Origin: Chitinophagaceae bacterium
GTDB lineage: Bacteria; Bacteroidota; Bacteroidia; Chitinophagales; Chitinophagaceae
DNA length: 64,000 nt
Reading direction: 5' to 3'
NCBI GenBank assembly: GCA_024508725.1
Contig: JANINS010000001.1
Location: forward strand, 305,837 to 369,836
Shown here: positions 35,152 through 43,063 of the stretch, one piece after another
How the letters are laid out: every line of letters starts with the position of its first letter
How positions within the stretch are numbered: the first letter of the stretch is position 1
Translations under genes and position numbers: made by a program
The notes under the pieces: generated by a model
Databases searched by the model: none
What the model was told of the DNA's origin: nothing
Seen by the model: the letters and a program-made list of their open reading frames with translations, nothing else

Positions 35152-35739
35152 ATGAAATCAATTACAATCGAAGGACAACTGAGGACCGAAAACGGAAAAA
35201 AAGCCACCCGTCAACTTCGCTCTCAGGAACTGGTGCCTGGTGTAATTTACGGTGGTGAAAAAGAAGTGAACTTTTCTGCTCCAGCAAAAGCGTTCAAGCC
35301 ATTGGTATATACTCCGGAGTTCCAGGTAGCAGAAGTTACTGTAGACGGTAAAACTTATCGTTGCATTTTAAAAGATCTTCAGTTCGACAAAGTATCTGAT
35401 GCTTTGATCCACGTAGATCTGCTTGAGCTGGTAGAAAACAAAAAAGTAGTAGCTACTTTACCAATCAAATTTACTGGTACAGCTGCAGGTGTAAAAGCCG
35501 GTGGTAAACTGGTAACTAAGATCAAATCTTTAAAAGTAAAAGCATTACCAAAAGACTTGAAAGAGAATATTGAACTTGATATCACTAACCTGGAACTGAA
35601 TGGCAATATTCGTGTTGAAGATGTGAAAGCCGATAACATGGAGATCATGAACTCTCCACGTATTCCTATCGCTTCTGTAGTAATGACACGTCAGTTGAAA
35701 CAGGAAGAGTCTGCAGCAGCTGCAGCACCAAAGAAGTAA
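35152..35739 (+). CDS. rplY: 50S ribosomal protein L25 (general stress protein CTC type)
   Basis: A 195-residue L25 of the long CTC type. The N-terminal 5S-rRNA-binding domain (residues 1-95) has KKATRQLRSQELVPGVIYGG, LKDLQFDKVSDALIHVDLLEL. The C-terminal TL5 domain (95-180) shows VATLPIKFTGTAAGVKAGGKL and LELNGNIRVEDVK. A low-complexity Ala tail ends the chain. It binds 5S rRNA in the ribosome. It is linked to prs and pth, an arrangement conserved in bacteria. Confidence 0.97.
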   Translation: MKSITIEGQLRTENGKKATRQLRSQELVPGVIYGGEKEVNFSAPAKAFKPLVYTPEFQVAEVTVDGKTYRCILKDLQFDKVSDALIHVDLLELVENKKVVATLPIKFTGTAAGVKAGGKLVTKIKSLKVKALPKDLKENIELDITNLELNGNIRVEDVKADNMEIMNSPRIPIASVVMTRQLKQEESAAAAAPKK

Positions 35740-35761
35740 TTTATCATCTTACATTCTTTAT

Positions 35762-35789
35762 AAAAGCCTCGGTTTACCGGGGCTTTTTT
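35762..35789 (+). terminator. Intrinsic terminator of rplY
   Basis: Stem AAAAGCCTCGG / CCGGGGCTTTT with loop TTTA, followed by a T-run. It is 22 bases after the stop codon. Confidence 0.9.
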
Positions 35790-35841
35790 ATGTGACTAAT
35801 ATCATGAAATAATGTATTGGAGACATATAGCTTTGCCATCA

Positions 35842-35909
35842 TTAAATCCAATCCTTACGATCCAATAACCTATGAAACAACAAAAGTCCGGCAACCGACG
35901 GACTTTTTT
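35842..35909 (+). ncRNA. Candidate short RNA ending in a second terminator
   Basis: After the rplY terminator a TAGCTTTG box (35828-35835) is an exact TAnnTTTG match, and a second stem-loop with a T-run ends at 35909. A transcript of about 70 bases would begin near 35842. It includes a possible 15-codon frame (MKQQKSGNRRTFLFQ, starting near 35873) that runs through the terminator hairpin. The -33 region is poor, so the evidence is limited. It might be a small RNA or a leader of pth. Confidence 0.3.
35882..35909 (+). terminator. Second intrinsic terminator before pth
   Basis: Stem AAAAGTCCG / CGGACTTTT with an 8-base loop and a T-run. No recognised gene ends between it and the previous terminator. 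Confidence 0.8.
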
Positions 35910-35948
35910 GTTTCAATAACTTTCTCTTCTGTTTTATTGCTGCCACAT

Positions 35949-35956
35949 TATTTTTG
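35949..35956 (+). promoter_or_regulatory. -7 box of pth
   Basis: TATTTTTG, an exact TAnnTTTG, followed by CCGCC. The predicted start of transcription lies only a few bases before ATG 35969, so the mRNA would be nearly leaderless. Confidence 0.55.
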
Positions 35957-35968
35957 CCGCCAACTCAA

Positions 35969-36547
35969 ATGAATAAATATCTTATCATAGGATTGGGAAA
36001 CCCAGGTAGCGAATACCAGTTTACACGACATAACATTGGTTTTGACGTGGTGAATGCATTTGTTTTAAAGCACAATGGCAGTTTTAGAACAGACAGGCTG
36101 GCTGAAGTTGCTGAAGTGAAAGTAAAGGGCAGAACATTTATCTGCATAAAGCCAACCACCTACATGAACCTGAGTGGAAAAGCGTTTAAATACTGGATGG
36201 ATAAAGAAAAAGTGCTGCTCGAAAACACCTTTACCATCGTAGACGATATTGCTTTACCGCTAAACAGGATAAGAGTAAGGGCATCTGGCAGTGATGCAGG
36301 TCATAATGGCTTGAAAGATATCCAGGCTGTACTTGCAACAGATAAGTATCCTAAACTCCGGTTTGGTATAGGTAACAACTATCCAAAAGGCATGCAGGCA
36401 GATTTCGTATTGGGTAAATGGTTACCTGAAGAAAAAGATCTCGTTTGGAAGAAAATTGAAAAATGTGTTGAAGTGATAGAAAGCTTTGCATTTGCTGGAA
36501 TTGAACGAACCATGAACGAGGTGAATAAATTGGAATTCAATCCTTAG
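35969..36547 (+). CDS. pth: Peptidyl-tRNA hydrolase
   Basis: Start chosen at ATG 35969 (MNKYLIIGLGNPGSEYQFTRHNIGF), because the upstream codons of the longer frame overlap the promoter box. The 192-residue enzyme has the catalytic His in FTRHNIGFD, the conserved Asn in GNPG and KPTTYMNLSG, and the catalytic Asp in VDDIALPL with the following SDAGHNGLKDI. It releases peptides from prematurely dissociated peptidyl-tRNA. It lies downstream of prs-rplY, the conserved order. Confidence 0.97.
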   Translation: MNKYLIIGLGNPGSEYQFTRHNIGFDVVNAFVLKHNGSFRTDRLAEVAEVKVKGRTFICIKPTTYMNLSGKAFKYWMDKEKVLLENTFTIVDDIALPLNRIRVRASGSDAGHNGLKDIQAVLATDKYPKLRFGIGNNYPKGMQADFVLGKWLPEEKDLVWKKIEKCVEVIESFAFAGIERTMNEVNKLEFNP

Positions 36548-36668
36548 CATTTCTGCTAAACCTTTATTATATTAGCTAAATAGCCCTCAGCCTCCGGCAA
36601 AAACACCAAGGTTTTTGAACCTTTCTATAGCTGGATCAGCGAGGAACTATCTCTAAAACCCCACGCAC

Positions 36669-37280
36669 ATGAAGATCTTTTGTGTAGGCCGAAACTATGC
36701 TGACCATGCCAAAGAATTGGGCAATGCGGTGCCGGAAGAGCCGGTGATTTTTATGAAACCAAAATCTGCTTTGCTGCAACCGCACACTCCTTTTTACTAT
36801 CCTGAATTTTCGAATGAGTTGCATTATGAAGCTGAGCTGGTGCTTCGTATTTCCAAGAACGGTAAATACATCCAGCAAAAACATGCATCGAAATATTATA
36901 ATGCCATAACAGTAGGCATTGATTTTACAGCCAGGGACGTTCAGGCCGATTTAAAAAAGAAAGGTTTGCCCTGGGAGAAAGCCAAATCCTGGGATAATTC
37001 TGCAGTGATTGGGAGGTGGAGAGATATCACTCCTGACATGCTAAAGCATCCGATAAAATTTTCACTCGCTAATAACGGAGATATTGTGCAACATGGAAAT
37101 TCAGCTGACATGATCTTCACTTTTGATAAGATCGTTGAAAATATCTCGCAATACTTCTCTTTAAACATTGGCGATCTTATTTATACCGGAACACCGGCAG
37201 GTGTGGGTGAATGTGTTGTCGGAGATTATTTAGAAGGATACCTCGAAAGTGAAAAAATGTTTGACCTGGAGATCAAATAG
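36669..37280 (+). CDS. Fumarylacetoacetate hydrolase family protein (YcgM-like)
   Basis: A 203-residue FAH-fold protein with KIFCVGRNYADHAKELGN at the start, the metal-binding acidic residues in ELHYEAELVLRI (Glu-x-Glu pattern), a distal Asp in GIDFTARDVQ, and IYTGTPAGVGECVVGD near the end. The length fits the short acylpyruvase/oxaloacetate-tautomerase group (FAHD1, YcgM). The probable reaction is hydrolysis or decarboxylation of a 3-acylpyruvate or oxaloacetate-like keto acid; the exact substrate is not known. It lies between pth and the BCKDH gene, possibly transcribed alone. Confidence 0.9.
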   Translation: MKIFCVGRNYADHAKELGNAVPEEPVIFMKPKSALLQPHTPFYYPEFSNELHYEAELVLRISKNGKYIQQKHASKYYNAITVGIDFTARDVQADLKKKGLPWEKAKSWDNSAVIGRWRDITPDMLKHPIKFSLANNGDIVQHGNSADMIFTFDKIVENISQYFSLNIGDLIYTGTPAGVGECVVGDYLEGYLESEKMFDLEIK

Positions 37281-37355
37281 AAACACGCAATAAGAAGTAA
37301 GATTATCCTCACAAAAGTTTTCAATCTCACGGTAAGCAACAGATATTTGCAAGCC

Positions 37356-39422
37356 ATGTTGAATACGGATATTTTACTCAAAGCCTACCGGCTGATGGCT
37401 ACTGCCAAAGCAATGGCTGAAACCTACGATGCTAATAGACAGATATGCAAATATGTTCACTCAACTTCAAGAGGACATGAAGCAATACAAATTGCTACAG
37501 GTTTACAATTGAAGCATTATGATTGGGTGAGTCCTTACTATCGAGATGATAGCATCATGCTTTCATCGGGATTTACGCCTTATGAGTTGATGCTGCAGTT
37601 GCTGGCAAAAAAAGATGATCCATTTTCAGGTGGCCGTTCCTATTATTGCCATCCTTCCAATAAAGATGGAAAAAGACCAGGCATTATTCACCAGAGTAGT
37701 GCTACCGGAATGCAGGGAATACCAACAACGGGCTTAGCACAAGCGATTCAATATTTAGAAAAATACAATCCCGATCAATTATTTAAAGGTGAAAACGGAG
37801 AAGCTCCGGTAGTGGTTTGTTCTTTTGGAGATAATAGTATTACTGAAGGTGAAGTAAGTGAGGCTTTCCAGTTTGCTGTTTTGAAACAGTTGCCGATTAT
37901 TTATTTGGTTCAGGATAATCAATGGGGCATTAGTGTTAGTGTGGATGAAGCCAGGGCAATGAATGCTTATGAATATGCTGCCGGCTTTAAAGGTTTAGCA
38001 AGAGTGCAGTGCGATGGAAGCGATTTTCCTCAGAGCTACATCACCATGGCTGAGGTTATGGATTATGTAAGAAGAGAAAGAAAACCCATCCTTGTTCATG
38101 CAACAGTTCCTTTACTTGGTCATCATACAAGTGGTGTAAGAAAAGAGTTCTATCGTTCGAAAGAAGATCTTGAGAAACATGGTATGGATGATCCTTATCC
38201 AAAACTAAAAACTGTACTGCTCAACTCTGGTATAAGTGAAGATGAGTTGCAAGCTATTGAATCATCTGTAGCAACAGAAGTTGCAGATGCTTTTGCAAAA
38301 GCACAGGCTGCACCTGATCCTGATCCATCATCTGTAGCAGACCATGTTTTTGTTCCTACCCCTGTGAAAGAAGAAAAAGGAATTCGTTTTCCTAAAGGTG
38401 GCGAAAAAACTATAATGGTTGATGCTGCATTGCATGCTGTAGAAGAGATCATGCAGGATCATCGTGAAGCCATTCTCTATGGACAAGATGTTGGAAGAAG
38501 ATTGGGTGGTGTGTTCAGAGAAGCTGCCACGCTTGCAGAGAAATTTGGAGATCATCGTGTATTTAATACTGCAATACAGGAAGCTTATATTATCGGTTCG
38601 ACTATCGGTCTTTCTGCCTTAGGTATGAAACCGATCGTAGAAGTTCAGTTTGCAGATTATATATATCCAGGGTTAAATCAACTGGTAACAGAGATCAGTA
38701 AATCGTGTTACCTGAGCAATGGAAAGTTTCCAATCAGCATGGTGCTTCGAGTACCGATTGGTGCTTACGGTGGTGGTGGACCTTATCACAGCGGAAGTAT
38801 TGAAAGCACTTTGCTCACGATCAAAGGAATCAAGGTTGTGTATCCTTCGAATGCAGCAGATATGAAGGGACTGATGAAAGCTGCTTATCACGATCCTAAT
38901 CCTGTGGTAATGCTGGAACATAAAGGATTGTACTGGAGTAAAGTTCCGGGTACTGAAGATGCAAAAACAATTGAACCACCAAGAGATTATATTCTTCCAC
39001 TTGGCAAGGGAAATATTGTTTTACATGCCGATGCTGATAAGATAAAGAATGGCGAATCCTGTTGCATAGTTACTTATGGAATGGGTGTGTATTGGGCAAA
39101 AGCTGCAGCACAAGATTTTCCTGGCCAGGTAGAGATCATTGATCTTAGAACATTATACCCATTGGATGAGGAATTAATATTCGAAAGTGGAAAGAAGCAT
39201 GGACGTGTGATGGTGCTTACTGAAGAACAACAGAACAATTCTTTCTCCGAAGCTTTGGCTTTACGCATCACCAACAACTGTTATCACTTTTTAGATACAA
39301 GAGTTGAAGTGATGGGTGCATTGAATTTACCTGCAGTGCCGATTAACCTTGCTTTGGAAGCTGCCATGTTACCAACAACGGATAAGGTGATCGAAAGAAT
39401 AAGCAAACTGTTGAATTACTAA
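37356..39422 (+). CDS. Branched-chain 2-oxoacid dehydrogenase E1, alpha-beta fusion
   Basis: Start chosen at ATG 37356 (MLNTDILLKAYRLMATAKAMAET). The 688-residue chain joins the E1-alpha thiamine-diphosphate half (about residues 5-330, with GDNSITEGEVSEAFQFAVLKQLPIIYLVQDNQWGIS and HTSGVRKEFY) and the E1-beta transketolase half (about 355-688, LYGQDVGRRLGGVFREAATL, EVQFADYIYPGLNQLVTE). It decarboxylates branched-chain 2-oxoacids from Leu, Ile and Val in complex with E2 and E3, which are not in the window. Bacteroidota commonly carry this fused form. A GATATTTG box just before the ATG resembles a -7 element. Confidence 0.93.
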   Translation: MLNTDILLKAYRLMATAKAMAETYDANRQICKYVHSTSRGHEAIQIATGLQLKHYDWVSPYYRDDSIMLSSGFTPYELMLQLLAKKDDPFSGGRSYYCHPSNKDGKRPGIIHQSSATGMQGIPTTGLAQAIQYLEKYNPDQLFKGENGEAPVVVCSFGDNSITEGEVSEAFQFAVLKQLPIIYLVQDNQWGISVSVDEARAMNAYEYAAGFKGLARVQCDGSDFPQSYITMAEVMDYVRRERKPILVHATVPLLGHHTSGVRKEFYRSKEDLEKHGMDDPYPKLKTVLLNSGISEDELQAIESSVATEVADAFAKAQAAPDPDPSSVADHVFVPTPVKEEKGIRFPKGGEKTIMVDAALHAVEEIMQDHREAILYGQDVGRRLGGVFREAATLAEKFGDHRVFNTAIQEAYIIGSTIGLSALGMKPIVEVQFADYIYPGLNQLVTEISKSCYLSNGKFPISMVLRVPIGAYGGGGPYHSGSIESTLLTIKGIKVVYPSNAADMKGLMKAAYHDPNPVVMLEHKGLYWSKVPGTEDAKTIEPPRDYILPLGKGNIVLHADADKIKNGESCCIVTYGMGVYWAKAAAQDFPGQVEIIDLRTLYPLDEELIFESGKKHGRVMVLTEEQQNNSFSEALALRITNNCYHFLDTRVEVMGALNLPAVPINLALEAAMLPTTDKVIERISKLLNY

Positions 39423-39435
39423 CAGTAGGTACTTT

Positions 39436-40695
39436 TTATAATTCATCTACGATAGCCAGCATTGCTTCCAGTTCGTTGATCAACTGGGAATCGGTATCAA
39501 AGCCTCCTGACCTGAAACGAAGAATTCCATTCTTATCTATGATGTACTTCGCAGGAATTCCTTCAGGTTTATACGATGAAGTAATTTTATACTGAGAGGA
39601 TTTGGGTTTTACAGGCTCATCCATCAAAACAGTAAAATTGTATTTATTCTTTTGAATGAATTTCTTTACTCTTTCCAAAGCATCTTCACCGCTTTCTTTC
39701 ACTGCAATAAAAAGGAAAACCACTTCTGTATATTTATCTTTCATTTTCTGCATGGCAGGGAAAGATGCAATACAAGGTTTACACCAGGTAGCCCAAAGAT
39801 CAAGCACAACGATCTTACCTTTATAATCGGATAAATTAACGTTTTGTCCGTTGATATTTTTTAACGTAAAAGCAGGAGCAGTCTCATTCAATATCTTCTT
39901 CTTAAGTATTCTCTTGAGTTCGGCCCTGGCATTTACCTGCAGATCATATAAATAGTCGTCAAAAGAATCAGCATTGCCATGCTCATCAATGTATATCTTC
40001 TTTAACTGATCGATCATTGATTTGTTAAGCTTACCCAAAGCCGCAACTTTAGTAAGAAGTTGTTTTGCTGCTTCTTTGTTGCCGTTTAGTTGCAGCAGTT
40101 TCGCATATCTTTCTACTGATGAAGGCAACCCTTCTTCAGGACTTGCATCAAAAGCTTTTTCCTGGTAAATCATTGCTTCCGGATATTTCTTTACAGAAAA
40201 TAAAGCATGAGCATAGGTGTCGTAATAGGGATATTGAGCAAAATCCATAAACCTTTTCCAGTCTTCATTGCTGAAAGATGCTGGCTTAGCAGATGGATCA
40301 TCTTTATAATCCAGGTAAACATCAATCGTTTTCCTGGCCAGTTCAAGTGCTTTCGAATTATCGATATTAGCTTCTAATAATTTTGAAGCTGCCATGTTAA
40401 GAAACGATGTTTGATTGAACTTGTTCCTGATAGAATCTATATACTGATCAAAGTGACGATAGTCTTTGTGCATTACATAAGCTATTGCAACCGTTCCGTT
40501 CATCATATCGAAAGTTTCAGCATCCTTTACTGTATTCAATCGGTATTTCTGAACAATACGTTTCATGATACTAACCGCCCTTATAGGATCTGATTCTTTT
40601 GCCAGGCTTTGCAAATCTTTATCAATTCCATTATCAGGCTGGGCAAATCCCGCAATAGATAAGATCAGACATATACACAGAACAAAGTTTTTCAT
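39436..40695 (-). CDS. TlpA-like thioredoxin-fold protein with signal peptide
   Basis: A 419-residue protein (a start two codons earlier at 40701 is possible). The signal peptide is MKNFVLCICLILSIAGFAQ. The middle is a helical, TPR-like region (about residues 25-255). A C-terminal thioredoxin/TlpA domain (about 280-400) has APAFTLKNINGQNVNLSDYKGKIVVLDLWATWCKPCIASF with an intact WCKPC active site. It should act as a periplasmic thiol-disulfide oxidoreductase. This helical-plus-TlpA arrangement is frequent in Bacteroidota. It is convergent with the BCKDH gene, 13 bases apart. Confidence 0.9.
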   Translation of the reverse strand: MKNFVLCICLILSIAGFAQPDNGIDKDLQSLAKESDPIRAVSIMKRIVQKYRLNTVKDAETFDMMNGTVAIAYVMHKDYRHFDQYIDSIRNKFNQTSFLNMAASKLLEANIDNSKALELARKTIDVYLDYKDDPSAKPASFSNEDWKRFMDFAQYPYYDTYAHALFSVKKYPEAMIYQEKAFDASPEEGLPSSVERYAKLLQLNGNKEAAKQLLTKVAALGKLNKSMIDQLKKIYIDEHGNADSFDDYLYDLQVNARAELKRILKKKILNETAPAFTLKNINGQNVNLSDYKGKIVVLDLWATWCKPCIASFPAMQKMKDKYTEVVFLFIAVKESGEDALERVKKFIQKNKYNFTVLMDEPVKPKSSQYKITSSYKPEGIPAKYIIDKNGILRFRSGGFDTDSQLINELEAMLAIVDEL

Positions 40696-40853
40696 TCGCA
40701 TGAAGCAAAGTTATCAGATCAAACAAGTAATTACTATTAACAAACAATTGAAAGCTGTAAGGAATCTACACTTGTAAAAACAAAAATCTATAGCCGCTTA
40801 CTACTAATTGGTAATCATTAAAAGACGTTTGGCACAATTTTTCAAACCTATAT

Positions 40854-40926
40854 ATTAACTACCTGAAAATGGCTTCGGCAGAAAACCATTGCAGGTGTGG
40901 GGCAGTTTAATACTGCCTCTTTTTTT
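40854..40926 (+). ncRNA. Candidate structured small RNA with terminator
   Basis: This stretch lies between two leftward genes and reads to the right. A TTTGGCAC box at 40828-40835 resembles the -24 part of a sigma-54 promoter, though the -12 GC is not matched. The predicted RNA of about 73 bases has a compound hairpin (ACCTG 40861-40865 with CAGGT 40892-40896; ATGG 40869-40872 with CCAT 40886-40889) and a terminator stem. A 13-codon frame (MASAENHCRCGAV, from 40869) exists but ends inside the terminator. No known RNA family is recognised. Confidence 0.5.
40898..40926 (+). terminator. Intrinsic terminator of the candidate small RNA
   Basis: Stem GGGGCAGT / ACTGCCTC (one G-U pair) with loop TTAAT, followed by a run of seven T. 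No protein gene on the plus strand ends nearby. Confidence 0.8.
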
Positions 40927-40960
40927 CTTTTTGTAAAAGCTAAGTTGCACTTCAGCGTAC

Positions 40961-42250
40961 TTAATTCTTTACACGTGTAGGTGTTTGCACACCTGAAACA
41001 ATGCCTTTGGAACTAAGTGCAATTGCTTTGATGATAGCTGTCATATTCTGCATATCTAATGTTTCTATCTCGTCACCAGGTTTATGGTAATATTTTTCAT
41101 CATCCATTTTAGCAGTAGAGATGGTGTGAGCAGGAACACCCAATCTTGCAAGCGTTGCATTATCTGACCGATAAAAAAGATCTTCCTCAGTATAAGGATC
41201 AGGATGAAAAGTGAAAGAACTTCCTTCAAGGTTTTTTTGCAGAATTGTTCCCATATCTGTTTTATCAAAGCCTGTAATGTAAGCTGAATTCTTTCCCCAT
41301 TTGCTTTCTGTTCCGATCATTTCCAGGTTAAACATGGCCATTACTTTATCGGCATTGATCTGCTTTGAAAAGTAAGTTGAGCCAAAACCACCCGATTCTT
41401 CTGCAGTAAACGCAACGAAGATGAGTGTTCGCTGATTGTTGTTAAGCTGTTTAAAATATTTGGCCAGCATCATTACTGCAGTAGTTCCTGCGGCATCGTC
41501 GTTTGCACCGTTATAGATCGAATCTCCTTCGGGAGTTGGCTTTCCTATTCCAAGATGATCATAATGCCCTGAGAAGATCACATATTCATCTTTCCTGCTT
41601 TTGCCTGGAATAACGCCTACAACATTTGCATAATTAATAGTGGTAACAGAATGCCTTGAATTGATGGAAAAACTATTAACATCCTGGTCGCTTAAAACAA
41701 AGATCAGTGAAGATGAAGTTGCTTCGGATGGTCGTCTGAACCCTGCAAGTCTGCTGAAATTTTTTCTATGTGCAGTATCTACCACAACAATCATGTTCTT
41801 ACCTGAACTTTGGAACTTTCTTGCAGCAGCACCTAATTGATCTGTTGATCTGATATATCCTTTTTCGTATCCTGAATGTTCTGTAACAGTCAAATCCGGG
41901 TGTTGAGTGATCACCACAATATTATTCTTATCAGCCTCTTTACCATTGATCGTTGCGGAAGTTGAAATATGCTTTGGCTGCATCAAACTAAATTCCTGTC
42001 GATAAGTGGATAAGCCCTGGAAGTTGTCCAAGCCCGTTGCTGCAAACTCCTGTTCAATAAAAGCTGCAGCTTTTTCAATAGATGGCGTTCCTGCTTTCCT
42101 TCCCTGCATATCATCTGCTGAAAGCACTCTTTCTATTCTTTGTACCTCAGCTACGGTGATCACATCTTCTGCAGAAGCAGGAACTTTATTAACTGGACGA
42201 TGACATGCAAAACTTGCTACAGCAATTGCTGCAATAAAAAACTTCTTCAT
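40961..42250 (-). CDS. M28 family zinc aminopeptidase, lipoprotein
   Basis: A 429-residue secreted peptidase. The signal peptide MKKFFIAAIAVASFAC ends in a lipobox-like SFAC, so Cys16 is probably lipidated. The M28 di-zinc ligands are visible as FSGHYDHLG (His, Asp), GANDDAAGTTAV (Asp), FTAEESGGFGS (Glu-Glu), FNLEMIGT region and HTISTAKMDDEKYYHKPGDE near the end (His). It should remove N-terminal residues from peptides in the periplasm or at the outer membrane. An insertion of about 140 residues before the catalytic part matches a PA-like domain. It lies after the LytTR terminator. Confidence 0.92.
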   Translation of the reverse strand: MKKFFIAAIAVASFACHRPVNKVPASAEDVITVAEVQRIERVLSADDMQGRKAGTPSIEKAAAFIEQEFAATGLDNFQGLSTYRQEFSLMQPKHISTSATINGKEADKNNIVVITQHPDLTVTEHSGYEKGYIRSTDQLGAAARKFQSSGKNMIVVVDTAHRKNFSRLAGFRRPSEATSSSLIFVLSDQDVNSFSINSRHSVTTINYANVVGVIPGKSRKDEYVIFSGHYDHLGIGKPTPEGDSIYNGANDDAAGTTAVMMLAKYFKQLNNNQRTLIFVAFTAEESGGFGSTYFSKQINADKVMAMFNLEMIGTESKWGKNSAYITGFDKTDMGTILQKNLEGSSFTFHPDPYTEEDLFYRSDNATLARLGVPAHTISTAKMDDEKYYHKPGDEIETLDMQNMTAIIKAIALSSKGIVSGVQTPTRVKN

Positions 42251-42270
42251 TATTAGACTGGTTTATAAAA

Positions 42271-42294
42271 AAAGAGGTTGTATTCACAACCTCG
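42271..42294 (-). terminator. Intrinsic terminator of the LytS-LytTR operon
   Basis: Stem GAGGTTGT / ACAACCTC with loop ATTC. Read leftward it is followed by TTTTTTT. It lies 24 bases beyond the LytTR gene stop codon. Confidence 0.85.
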
Positions 42295-42317
42295 AAAAAA
42301 TTACTTTTAAAAGAGAA

Positions 42318-43052
42318 TTATAAGCTCATCATTTCTTTGAACTTCACGGTTTGTCTTCTACTTACTTCGATTTTCTCACCACCTTTCAATTCTACAAGTA
42401 AACCACCGTTGAAATAAGGTTCGATCTTTTCGATCCATCTAAGATTGATGATATGTTTTCTGTTAGCACGAAAGAACATTCTATCGTCTAATCGTTCTTC
42501 CAATGCATTGAGTGATTTTAAGATCAAAGGTTTGTTGGTACTGAAAAATACTTTCGCATAATTGCCCACACTTTCAAACAAACGGATCTCGTTCAGCTTA
42601 ACAAACCAGCATCTTTCTCCATCTTTTACAAACACCTGGTCATGTTCAGTTAGCGGACCTCTGTTGAATGCACCACCTTCACCTTCTCTTTCCCTGCTGA
42701 TCTCATAGCTTAGCTTTTGTATTGCATCACTCAGTCTTTTAGGTTCAACCGGCTTCAACAAATAATCAAATGCATTTACTTCGAAAGCTTTCAATGCGTA
42801 TTCATCGTAAGCAGTTGTAAAGATCACACGAGGTGCTTTCTCTACTTCCTGCAAAAGATCAAAGCCTGTTTTACCCGGCATTTGAATGTCGAGGAAAACA
42901 AGATCAGGATTAAGTGTTTCTATCTTCTCAACACCTTCATCTACATTAGTAGCTTCATCCACTACTTCAATGTCAGGAAATTCTGACAATAACTTTCTGA
43001 GTTCGTTCCTAGCTAAACGTTCATCATCGATAATGAGGGTTTTGATCGGCAT
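42318..43052 (-). CDS. LytTR family response regulator
   Basis: A 244-residue regulator. The receiver domain (residues 1-120) has the acidic pair in IIDDERLAR, phosphoacceptor Asp55 in LVFLDIQMPG and the conserved Lys in YLLKPVEPKR. The LytTR DNA-binding domain (about 145-244) shows VKDGERCWFVKLNEIRLFESVGNYAKVFF, RANRKHIINLRWIEKIEPYFNGGLLVELKGGEKIEVSRRQT. It binds tandem imperfect repeats in promoters in other bacteria. It follows the LytS-type kinase gene after 11 bases and is clearly its partner. Confidence 0.96.
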   Translation of the reverse strand: MPIKTLIIDDERLARNELRKLLSEFPDIEVVDEATNVDEGVEKIETLNPDLVFLDIQMPGKTGFDLLQEVEKAPRVIFTTAYDEYALKAFEVNAFDYLLKPVEPKRLSDAIQKLSYEISREREGEGGAFNRGPLTEHDQVFVKDGERCWFVKLNEIRLFESVGNYAKVFFSTNKPLILKSLNALEERLDDRMFFRANRKHIINLRWIEKIEPYFNGGLLVELKGGEKIEVSRRQTVKFKEMMSL

Positions 43053-43063
43053 ATTCAGTTAGT

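Noticed and set aside
36599-36618. CAAAAAC...GTTTTTG hairpin after pth
   Set aside because: AT-rich stem and no T-run behind it, so too weak for a terminator call.
40828-40843. Full sigma-54 promoter at the candidate small RNA
   Set aside because: The -24 TTGGCAC is good, but the -13/-12 bases read CA and not GC, so I do not list it as a promoter.
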